NCBI GenBank assembly: GCA_964478235.1
Contig: CAYZGX010000018.1
Span: forward strand, 1-11,705
Direction: 5' to 3'
DNA from: 2-02-FULL-45-10 sp964478235
GTDB lineage: Bacteria > Patescibacteriota > Patescibacteriia > Magasanikbacterales > GWA2-37-8
DNA: 11,705 nt
Shown here: positions 6,960 to 11,705 of the stretch, piece after piece
How the letters are laid out: every line of letters starts with the position of its first letter
How positions within the stretch are numbered: the first letter of the stretch is position 1
The notes under the pieces: generated by a model
The model's input: only the letters and a program-made list of their open reading frames with translations
Databases searched by the model: none
What the model was told of the DNA's origin: nothing
Translations under genes and position numbers: made by a program

Positions 6960-8380
6960 TTAATCATTTTTTTGTTGCCGTAAGCCTCATTATTGGTGTG
7001 GCTTTTTTTATTTTCCCAGCCACTGCTTCGGCCGCTACGTTATTTGCGACTACACCAAAAACAAATTATTCGGTCGGAGAAACTATTCCGGTCACTATCT
7101 ATGTTTCGGCTGGTGGACAAGCAATTAACGCGGTTGAAGGGCGGGTCAGTTTCCCATCAGATAAATTGTCAGGGGTGTCTGTCTCAAAATCTGGTAGTAT
7201 TGTTAATTTGTGGGTGCAAGAGCCAAGTGTCAGTAGCTTTACCGGTGTTATTCTTAATCCTGGTTATTCTGGTTCACGCGGCCGGATTCTTACTGTTAAT
7301 TTGCGCGCCCGAGCGCCAGGTGAAGCGACAATTAGTCTTGGGTCAGCGTCGGTTTTGGCCAACGATGGTTTGGGGACGAATGTTTTGACTGGGGCGAGTG
7401 GAGTTAAAATAGTAATTGGCGATGCTCCAGATAGAGATGTTGAGCCGGTTGATTCCGTGCCTGGCCTTTTAGCCATCTCTTCCCCTGATTTTATTGATCA
7501 AAACCGTTGGTATTCACTCACTAGTGGTAAATTGACTTGGAAAATGCCAAGTGGGGTGACCGGGGTGAGTTATTCTGTGGCAACATCGAAAGAAACTCCT
7601 GATACTGTTTCTGAAGGTGTGGTGACATCGTATTTGGCTACCAATTTGCGTGATGGGGTGCAGTATTTTACCCTTCGCGCGCAAAATAAAGCTGGTTGGG
7701 GTGGAACTGCTTCCTATACGTTGCGGGTAGATACGCAAGCTCCAGAATCTTTGAACGTCACAGTAAACGACTCTGGTTCAACTGTTCAAGCTTCGGCTGT
7801 CGATATGTTGTCTGGCGTAGCCCATTACGTTGTTTCAGTTGATGGGGTGTCATTGGGTATCATCCCAACTTCTAGTATTGAGCGTGTTCCATACACTTTT
7901 GCATCAGCACTATCTTCGGGTGAACACACTATCATGCTTCAGGCAGTTGATGCTGCTGGTAACAGCGCCACTCTTCGTCGTCAGGTGACTGTCAAAGCTC
8001 CGCTTATTCCAGTTGTCTTCGTAGAGTCTCAGTTTAGTCGCATGCTTACTCAGTTTGAAGATTACCTCATTGCTCTCCTGCCGTTCTTGAGCTTCTTTAT
8101 CGCTCTGATTATCTTGATTGCTTATATGATGCATCGTATCTCTAAGCTCAAGAAACGAGTTCGTCGCGATTTGGTTTCATTTGAGCGCAACTTAGATCAT
8201 ATCTTTGTAACACTGCGTGAAGATATTCGTGATCAGATTGCTTTCTTTGAAGATAAAAAAATAAAACGAGGTCTGACATTACAAGAACGTAAAATTATGC
8301 AACGCTTACAAAAGCATCTTGAAGAAAGTGAAGCGGTCGTCAAGAAAACGATTCACAATATAGAAGATGATGTTAGCTAA
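6920..8380 (+). CDS. Membrane-anchored cohesin-like protein with Ig-like domains and cytoplasmic coiled coil
   Basis: The protein has 486 residues. Residues 1-38 are a signal peptide with a basic start (KKTERK) and ATASA|A cleavage site. Residues ~40-167 resemble a cohesin: YSVGETIPVTIYVSAGGQ, AVEGRVSFPSDKL, GFxGVILNPGYSG-like centre (FTGVILNPGYSGSRGRILTV) and GEATISLGSASVLANDGLG. Residues ~185-272 and ~273-358 are Ig/FN3-like (VQYFTLRAQNKAGW; HTIMLQAVDAAGNS). Residues ~382-404 are a transmembrane helix, and residues 405-486 a highly charged helical region, probably a coiled coil in the cytoplasm. The gene overlaps its predecessor by 40 nt (6920-6959); no later ATG, GTG or TTG would keep the signal peptide, so 6920 is the chosen start. 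It differs from its neighbour in size and in having a long inner tail that could bind cytoplasmic partners. A convergent hairpin follows at 8398. Confidence 0.82.
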   Translation: MFSAKKTERKQSLVNHFFVAVSLIIGVAFFIFPATASAATLFATTPKTNYSVGETIPVTIYVSAGGQAINAVEGRVSFPSDKLSGVSVSKSGSIVNLWVQEPSVSSFTGVILNPGYSGSRGRILTVNLRARAPGEATISLGSASVLANDGLGTNVLTGASGVKIVIGDAPDRDVEPVDSVPGLLAISSPDFIDQNRWYSLTSGKLTWKMPSGVTGVSYSVATSKETPDTVSEGVVTSYLATNLRDGVQYFTLRAQNKAGWGGTASYTLRVDTQAPESLNVTVNDSGSTVQASAVDMLSGVAHYVVSVDGVSLGIIPTSSIERVPYTFASALSSGEHTIMLQAVDAAGNSATLRRQVTVKAPLIPVVFVESQFSRMLTQFEDYLIALLPFLSFFIALIILIAYMMHRISKLKKRVRRDLVSFERNLDHIFVTLREDIRDQIAFFEDKKIKRGLTLQERKIMQRLQKHLEESEAVVKKTIHNIEDDVS

Positions 8381-8386
8381 AACGAT

Positions 8387-8429
8387 ATAAAAATGACGAA
8401 CCCCTGCGCGTTAAAAACGGCAGGGGTTC
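8387..8429. terminator. Convergent hairpin terminator between cohesin-like gene and GC-rich gene
   Basis: A perfect 10-bp stem (8398-8407 with 8420-8429, GAACCCCTGC) encloses a loop that can add three more pairs. On the minus strand it is followed by GTCATTTTTAT (8397-8387), a fair T-tract; on the plus strand only CTGGTTTG follows. It should serve the minus-strand gene best and may block both directions. Confidence 0.75.
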
Positions 8430-8459
8430 TGGTTTGAGAGAGTGGGCGACGGGCCCGGC

Positions 8460-8789
8460 CTAGTAGATCGGTGTCGGCGCGAAGAAGTCGGGCCGGTGAC
8501 CGAGCGGGCTTCCGACGCTGTCGGTCAGCAGCTTCTCGAACGTGTCGCGCTCGGGCGACGACTGCCCCGGCTGAAGGTCGCGCTGGTAGACAGCGTACTT
8601 CGGCAGAATGGCCAGCCGCGGCATCGAGTAGACAACCTCGAGCGTCAGGCTGTTCATGGTCGTAACCTTGGCCACGAAACAGGGGAAGTGATACTTCTTC
8701 GACAGGTCGACGACCTCATGGACGTCGGGGATTACCGTGCCGGCAGGCAAGTACTTCTTCAGGTTTTCGACGAGCTTTTCGGCGTTCAT
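8460..8789 (-). CDS. GC3-rich small protein of unknown function, probably acquired
   Basis: The protein has 109 residues and no family I recognise. It is soluble, with no signal peptide or membrane helix: a helical start (MNAEKLVENLKKYLP), a beta-rich middle (FPCFVAKVTT, SLTLEVVYSMP) and a Pro-rich end (GHRPDFFAPTPIY). By my count 94 of 109 codons end in G or C, sharply unlike the plus-strand genes. The start is well supported: GAGAGG lies 6 nt before the ATG, and a near-perfect promoter sits about 110 nt upstream. It is a single-gene unit with its own promoter and terminator. Competing frames on the plus strand lack these signals. The base composition and Shine-Dalgarno use suggest transfer from a GC-rich donor. 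Function unknown. Confidence 0.8.
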   Translation of the reverse strand: MNAEKLVENLKKYLPAGTVIPDVHEVVDLSKKYHFPCFVAKVTTMNSLTLEVVYSMPRLAILPKYAVYQRDLQPGQSSPERDTFEKLLTDSVGSPLGHRPDFFAPTPIY

Positions 8790-8795
8790 GTGGAA

Positions 8796-8803
8796 CCTCT
8801 CTT
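8796..8803 (-). promoter_or_regulatory. Shine-Dalgarno site of the GC-rich gene
   Basis: AAGAGAGG on the minus strand ends 6 nt before the ATG at 8789. It fixes this start and contrasts with the plus-strand genes, which mostly lack such a site. Confidence 0.8.
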
Positions 8804-8819
8804 GGGGTGGGTGGGGGAC

Positions 8820-8856
8820 AGCAGGCTTATGAAAAAGGTCTTTTCGTAACTCTGCT
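8820..8856 (-). promoter_or_regulatory. Leader stem-loop of the GC-rich gene
   Basis: Within the ~100-nt 5' leader the RNA can fold AGCAG/CTGCT (5 bp), a 2x2 internal loop, TTA/TAA (3 bp), one mismatch and a G-A-A-A-A/T-T-T-T-C arm with a short loop. A C-rich single-stranded stretch and then the Shine-Dalgarno site follow. There is no T-tract, so it is not a terminator. It does not match a riboswitch class I know. Confidence 0.45.
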
Positions 8857-8897
8857 ATCCTCGCACCACAGGGCTATAGGGTTACTATAGTGGCCAC

Positions 8898-8926
8898 AGT
8901 ATACATGATTTTGCCCATTTTGTCAA
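8898..8926 (-). promoter_or_regulatory. Near-consensus sigma-70-type promoter for the GC-rich gene
   Basis: On the minus strand: TTGACA (8926-8921), a 17-nt spacer, then TATACT (8903-8898). The -35 is perfect and the spacing ideal. Transcription should begin near 8891, leaving a leader of about 100 nt. Confidence 0.85.
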
Positions 8927-8930
8927 GATA

Positions 8931-9003
8931 AAAACAAAAAACTACCCCTCACGCACTAGATATAGATGAGTATCTCTAGTAGGTGAGCTGAGGGTAGTTT
9001 TTT
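8931..9003. terminator. Long bidirectional terminator downstream of the oxygenase gene
   Basis: A 12-bp outer stem (8936-8947 with 8992-9003; AAAAAACTACCC with GGGTAGTTTTTT) continues into CTCAC/GTGAG (8948-8952 with 8983-8987) and an ACTAGA/TCTAGT arm. On the minus strand the 3' side gives TTTTTTGTTTTT, so it ends oxygenase transcription immediately before the next gene's TTGACA box. The plus strand also ends in a T-run. Confidence 0.85.
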
Positions 9004-9004
9004 C

Positions 9005-9033
9005 TACCACACAGCCCATAGAGCAGTGTGGTA
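9005..9033. other. Second hairpin in the oxygenase 3' untranslated region
   Basis: A perfect 8-bp inverted repeat TACCACAC/GTGTGGTA (9005-9012 with 9026-9033), 13-nt loop, lies between the oxygenase stop and its terminator. Its inner edge can also pair with the terminator stem (GGTAG 8993-8997 with CTACC 9004-9008), so the two folds compete. Confidence 0.6.
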
Positions 9034-9041
9034 CATTTGCT

Positions 9042-10007
9042 TTAGTTCTTCTTGTCTCCTTGTTCGGCGACACCGATAGCCTGCAGGCGCTCGGCGAGGA
9101 ATTTTCCGGCGGTGAGGCCGGTCTTTGGGTTCACGATGACTTCGGCCCTCGGGTGGAGGAAAAAAGGCATCGACAGACGTTCGCGGTCGTTCAGATGCGC
9201 ACCGTTCACCACTCGATGAGTGGTTGAGACGAGTTGACCACCGGTGTACTCTTGGAGCATGTCAGCGACATTGACCACAATACAGTTCGGTTCTTCATCA
9301 ACAGGAATCCAGAGACCTTCGCGGGTTTTCACCTGAAGATCACCTTGGCCTCCGCCAAGCGCCCCGACGAGGAGTGTTATCAGATTGACGTCTTCGTGTT
9401 CGGCCGAGCGAATAGAGCCGGCAGTTGCAAAATTTTTCGGCATGGGCGGGTAGTGGAGCAGGCGAGTCAGCGAATGCCCGTTTTCTACCATTTCCGTGAG
9501 GGTATGGCGCCGGTAGCCGAGGTACTCTTCGACGAAACTAAGCAGATCAATACCGATTCCCTCGAGCTGACGATAGAGAACAGGCATGACCTGGCGCATT
9601 TCTGGCACTTCTTCTGGCCAGATGTTTTCATAGTACCCGTCGAGCTTTCGGTAGGGGTGACCCTCCGGACATTCCCGACCGATAAACCACGAATGCTTCA
9701 AATCGCCGAGCGTCCGATCCTTCGCTCCTTCCACGCCAAAGCTCGAGTAGCCGCGCTGGCGATGGATGGCCGGAATTTCGTAGCGACGGAGCGTTGCTTG
9801 GTCGAGGTGAAACAGTCGCCTGGACTCATCATACGCGAGCATGATGAGTTTGTGGTCGATGGGGTGACCCACGATCACAATAAAACCAATTTTTACAAAA
9901 GCGTCACCGATTTGTTGCACCAGCGCGCGTCGTCCCTCCGGAGACAATGCGTTCGCATAGAAATTTTCCAGTGAAATTGCAGGAACCGTTCGATTGTGTG
10001 ATCTCAA
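9042..10007 (-). CDS. Isopenicillin-N-synthase-like Fe(II)/2-oxoglutarate-dependent oxygenase
   Basis: The protein has 321 residues from the TTG at 10007. The N-terminal part has VPAISLENF and GDAFVKIGFIVIVGHPID, the usual start of this family. The double-stranded beta-helix core carries the iron triad H204, D206 (HEDVN) and H264 (STTHRVVN), and R277/S279 (RLSMPFF), the pair that binds 2-oxoglutarate in most members; NVADMLQEYTGG precedes the last His. The reaction is an O2-dependent oxidation; the substrate cannot be read from sequence, and the wider family includes antibiotic, hormone and flavonoid enzymes. The TTG start is chosen because GGAGGG lies 7 nt upstream and the translation from there begins near the conserved domain. 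An ATG at 10073 would add 22 residues but falls between the -35 and -10 boxes, so it would not be transcribed. Own promoter, strong Shine-Dalgarno site and terminator make it a monocistronic, probably acquired unit. Confidence 0.9.
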   Translation of the reverse strand: MRSHNRTVPAISLENFYANALSPEGRRALVQQIGDAFVKIGFIVIVGHPIDHKLIMLAYDESRRLFHLDQATLRRYEIPAIHRQRGYSSFGVEGAKDRTLGDLKHSWFIGRECPEGHPYRKLDGYYENIWPEEVPEMRQVMPVLYRQLEGIGIDLLSFVEEYLGYRRHTLTEMVENGHSLTRLLHYPPMPKNFATAGSIRSAEHEDVNLITLLVGALGGGQGDLQVKTREGLWIPVDEEPNCIVVNVADMLQEYTGGQLVSTTHRVVNGAHLNDRERLSMPFFLHPRAEVIVNPKTGLTAGKFLAERLQAIGVAEQGDKKN

Positions 10008-10014
10008 AGAACTA

Positions 10015-10020
10015 CCCTCC
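10015..10020 (-). promoter_or_regulatory. Shine-Dalgarno site that sets the oxygenase start
   Basis: GGAGGG on the minus strand, 7 nt before the TTG at 10007. It argues for the TTG over the upstream ATG at 10073. Confidence 0.75.
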
Positions 10021-10026
10021 GTTTGG

Positions 10027-10044
10027 CTGGGCGGGAGTGCCCAG
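10027..10044 (-). other. Small hairpin in the oxygenase leader
   Basis: CTGGGC and GCCCAG (10044-10039 and 10032-10027 on the minus strand) form a perfect 6-bp stem with a 6-nt loop close to the predicted 5' end of the transcript. It could protect the RNA end; no regulator can be named. Confidence 0.45.
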
Positions 10045-10054
10045 AATAGCAATA

Positions 10055-10083
10055 ATAGTATGCTCTTTGTCATCTATTGTCAA
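10055..10083 (-). promoter_or_regulatory. Predicted promoter of the oxygenase gene
   Basis: On the minus strand: a perfect TTGACA (10083-10078), 17-nt spacer and TACTAT (10060-10055), a 4-of-6 match to the -10 consensus. Transcription would start near 10048, about 40 nt before the TTG start. Confidence 0.65.
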
Positions 10084-10107
10084 TATAAAGAAGGGGAATG
10101 GAGTGGG

Positions 10108-10136
10108 TTGCTTAATTACCCTATTTTCCTTATACT
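10108..10136 (+). promoter_or_regulatory. Predicted promoter of the membrane protein-exonuclease-ABC-F operon
   Basis: TTGCTT (10108-10113), 17-nt spacer, TATACT (10131-10136). The predicted start lies about 17 nt before the ATG at 10160. It is divergent from the oxygenase promoter with about 24 bp between the two -35 boxes. Same boxes as at 4206-4235. Confidence 0.65.
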
Positions 10137-10159
10137 AGAGGGGAAATTAACTATTCTCT

Positions 10160-10615
10160 ATGCCACTACTTACTCTCGACGCTATCGGTATCTTTCTTAT
10201 TCTGGCCGGCTTTAGTATCGGTCTTGGAGCGGTCACTGTGATTGATCTTCATGGGTTTCTTGGTCGACGTTCAGCCTATTGGACCGAAGCGACAATTCGT
10301 ACGCATAAAATCACTAAACCCCTCATTTGGATTGGTATGTTCACTGCTTTGGCTGGCGGGTTGATTGTGTATCGTTATGTTGGCTTTACTCCGCAAACAC
10401 TCGTTCAGCTAGTGTCCGCCGGAGTTATGATTCTTAATGGCTGTTTCCTGAGCTTTGTAGTGAGTCCGTTTCTTCTTCGCCAAGAAGCACTCGGTAAAGC
10501 CAAAGAATTATTACCAAAATCACTTCAAGTAAAGATTACGCTTAGTTTTGTTATTTCATTCATTGGTTGGTGGGGGAATGCGGCGTTGTTCGCGCTCTAT
10601 ATCAGTAACCGTTAA
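10160..10615 (+). CDS. Four-helix integral membrane protein of unknown function
   Basis: The protein has 151 residues with four hydrophobic helices at about 5-28, 52-72, 82-104 and 124-147, and short polar loops. The first loop contains VTVIDLHGFLGRRSAYWTEA and RTHKITKPLIWIG, so two histidines (H31 and H49) flank it near the membrane. The overall look recalls small haem- or metal-related membrane proteins such as CopD-like families, but I cannot confirm that. Similar proteins, as far as I recall, occur in Patescibacteria as hypothetical genes. It is the first gene of a compact run; the next ATG is 8 nt after its stop. The ATG at 10160 is preceded by a T-rich leader (ATTCTCT) with no well-spaced Shine-Dalgarno site; a GAGGGGA lies too far upstream. 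Confidence 0.8.
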   Translation: MPLLTLDAIGIFLILAGFSIGLGAVTVIDLHGFLGRRSAYWTEATIRTHKITKPLIWIGMFTALAGGLIVYRYVGFTPQTLVQLVSAGVMILNGCFLSFVVSPFLLRQEALGKAKELLPKSLQVKITLSFVISFIGWWGNAALFALYISNR

Positions 10616-10623
10616 TTATTTGT

Positions 10624-11337
10624 ATGTCTCTTATTTTTCTTGACACCGAAACAACTGATTTAGAAAAACCTCGTTTGGTTCAGCTGGCGTATAAAGTAGC
10701 TAGCACGGGAGAAGTGGTAAATGAATTATTTAAACCACCAGTGACCATTTCGTATGGGGCAATGGCGATACATCATATCACCAATGAAATGGTAGAAGGC
10801 AAGCCAGTTTTTTTGGGGAGCGAAACGTATCAAAAATTAAACAGTCTTCTTGCGGAGAGTATTGTTGTCGCTCACAACGCTCCCTACGATTTAATCGTTC
10901 TTAAAAATGAAGGTCTTACTCCGGGCAAAGCGATCGATACGCTTAAAGTCGCTCAGCACACGATTAAAAGCGAGCAATACAATTTGCAGTACTTGCGCTA
11001 TTCTTTACATATAAACGTCTCTGGGACGGCTCATGATGCCTTAGGCGATATTGTGGTGCTCGAGGGAGTGTTCAATTACCTCAAGCAGACAGTGGGGGAG
11101 ATGTATCTCCTCACCAGCGACGAAGCAATTTTTGAAAAGATGCTGGAATTATCCGCGACACCAGTGCTTCTTACGATGATTACTTTCGGTAAGCACAAAG
11201 GAAAGACCTATGAACAGCTCGCTTCAACTGAGCGAAGCTATTTGGAGTGGCTCTATCGCAGTGAATCTGAAAAAAAGCCAGAAGAACAAAAAGCGGATAT
11301 GATGTATACTCTCAAACACTATTTAGCTCTTCCGTAA
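10624..11337 (+). CDS. DEDDh 3'-5' exonuclease with ExoX-like C-terminal domain
   Basis: The protein has 237 residues. The exonuclease domain (about 1-155) shows all three motifs: Exo I FLDTET (D7, E9), Exo II VAHNAPYDL (D89) and Exo III AHDALGD (H137, D142), which makes it a DEDDh enzyme using two metal ions to remove nucleotides from 3' ends. The C-terminal part (~186-237, ITFGKHKGKTYEQLASTERSYLEWLYR split by sequence as MITFGKHKGK and SYLEWLYR) matches the small domain found at the end of ExoX-like exonucleases. A role in DNA repair or proofreading is inferred from the family. It sits between a membrane protein and an ABC-F ATPase in one run with 7-8 nt gaps, so translation is probably coupled. 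No Shine-Dalgarno site precedes the ATG. Confidence 0.9.
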   Translation: MSLIFLDTETTDLEKPRLVQLAYKVASTGEVVNELFKPPVTISYGAMAIHHITNEMVEGKPVFLGSETYQKLNSLLAESIVVAHNAPYDLIVLKNEGLTPGKAIDTLKVAQHTIKSEQYNLQYLRYSLHINVSGTAHDALGDIVVLEGVFNYLKQTVGEMYLLTSDEAIFEKMLELSATPVLLTMITFGKHKGKTYEQLASTERSYLEWLYRSESEKKPEEQKADMMYTLKHYLALP

Positions 11338-11344
11338 CGATTTT

Positions 11345-11705
11345 GTGGCGACGCTTCTTCAAATTACCAATCTGAGCAAAGCCTATGGTCCGCGGGCTTT
11401 GTTTCGTAATGCCGGAGTGACAATAGGGGAGAAGCAGAAAATTGGGGTGATTGGGCGAAATGGGGCGGGGAAATCCACACTTCTACGAATGATTGTTGGT
11501 ACCGATACCCCAGATAGTGGGGAAGTAGTCATTCACGCGCCAACTCGACTGAGTTATCTCGATCAATACGATCAATTTTCGCCGACGGAGACTGTTTTAG
11601 CTTTTTTAGAGCGGGTCACCGGCAAACAATCGTGGGAGTGCGCCAAGGCAGCGATGCGTTTCCGAATTGATAAAGCCATGCTCGAAGCGCCAATGGGGAG
11701 TTTGT
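11345..11705 (+). CDS. ABC-F family ATPase, N-terminal part (cut by window edge)
   Basis: A GTG at 11345, 7 nt after the exonuclease stop, opens 120 codons that run off the right edge. The protein begins VATLLQITNLSKAYGPRALF, typical of ABC-F proteins, with Walker A GRNGAGKST (residues 37-45, K43) and a Q-loop around Q74 (YLDQYDQF). No membrane part is expected: ABC-F members are soluble twin-ATPase proteins that act on the ribosome (EttA, Uup, resistance proteins). Which subfamily cannot be told from the first 120 residues. No ATG start is available at this junction, so GTG is the best choice. Confidence 0.88.
   Translation, partial: MATLLQITNLSKAYGPRALFRNAGVTIGEKQKIGVIGRNGAGKSTLLRMIVGTDTPDSGEVVIHAPTRLSYLDQYDQFSPTETVLAFLERVTGKQSWECAKAAMRFRIDKAMLEAPMGSL

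Noticed and set aside
8442..8849. A 135-codon plus-strand frame in the GC-rich stretch
   Set aside because: It is Arg/Val/Gly-rich, has no start signals and starts right after a terminator hairpin. The opposite strand gives a protein with ordinary composition, strong GC3 bias and full expression signals.
9234..9974. A 246-codon open frame on the plus strand
   Set aside because: It lies entirely antisense to the oxygenase gene, which has catalytic motifs, promoter, Shine-Dalgarno site and terminator. The antisense frame has no recognisable motif or start signal.

Overview
The window looks like a chromosomal piece from an uncultivated candidate-phyla-radiation bacterium (Patescibacteria, most likely the Parcubacteria branch). 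This is inferred from the style of the genes: a giant Ser/Thr/Gly-rich surface protein with TSATGTNLS-type repeats, a small one-helix protein ending in a motif familiar from that group, and tightly packed genes with little Shine-Dalgarno signal. TGA is used as a stop (for example at the end of the dockerin gene), so this is not one of the lineages that recode TGA.

Region 1 (1-4178) is the 3' part of a giant modular surface protein. It has a 540-nt super-repeat at the left end, then phage-tail-fibre-like modules, a jelly-roll-like module, a short coiled coil, a probable H-type-lectin-like domain and a Pro/Ala-rich tail. Region 2 (4206-4662) is a promoter and a small membrane-anchored protein typical of the group.

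Region 3 (4730-8380) is the most interesting part. Three consecutive genes encode a secreted FN3/poly-Gly protein ending in a type I dockerin with two calcium-loop repeats, then two membrane-anchored proteins whose extracellular parts resemble cohesin domains. Together they look like a small non-cellulosomal cohesin-dockerin system for assembling proteins on the cell surface.

Region 4 (8398-10083) contains two minus-strand genes unlike everything around them: a very GC3-rich 109-residue protein of unknown function and an isopenicillin-N-synthase-like Fe(II)-dependent oxygenase. Each has a TTGACA-type promoter, a real Shine-Dalgarno site and a strong hairpin terminator. They look like recently acquired, self-contained transcription units.

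Region 5 (10108-11705) returns to native style. One promoter of the same type as in region 2 drives a compact run of three genes: a four-helix membrane protein, an ExoX-like DEDDh exonuclease and the start of an ABC-F ATPase, which is cut by the right edge. No tRNA, rRNA, CRISPR array, transposase or insertion sequence was seen. No stretch longer than 300 bases lacks a gene.
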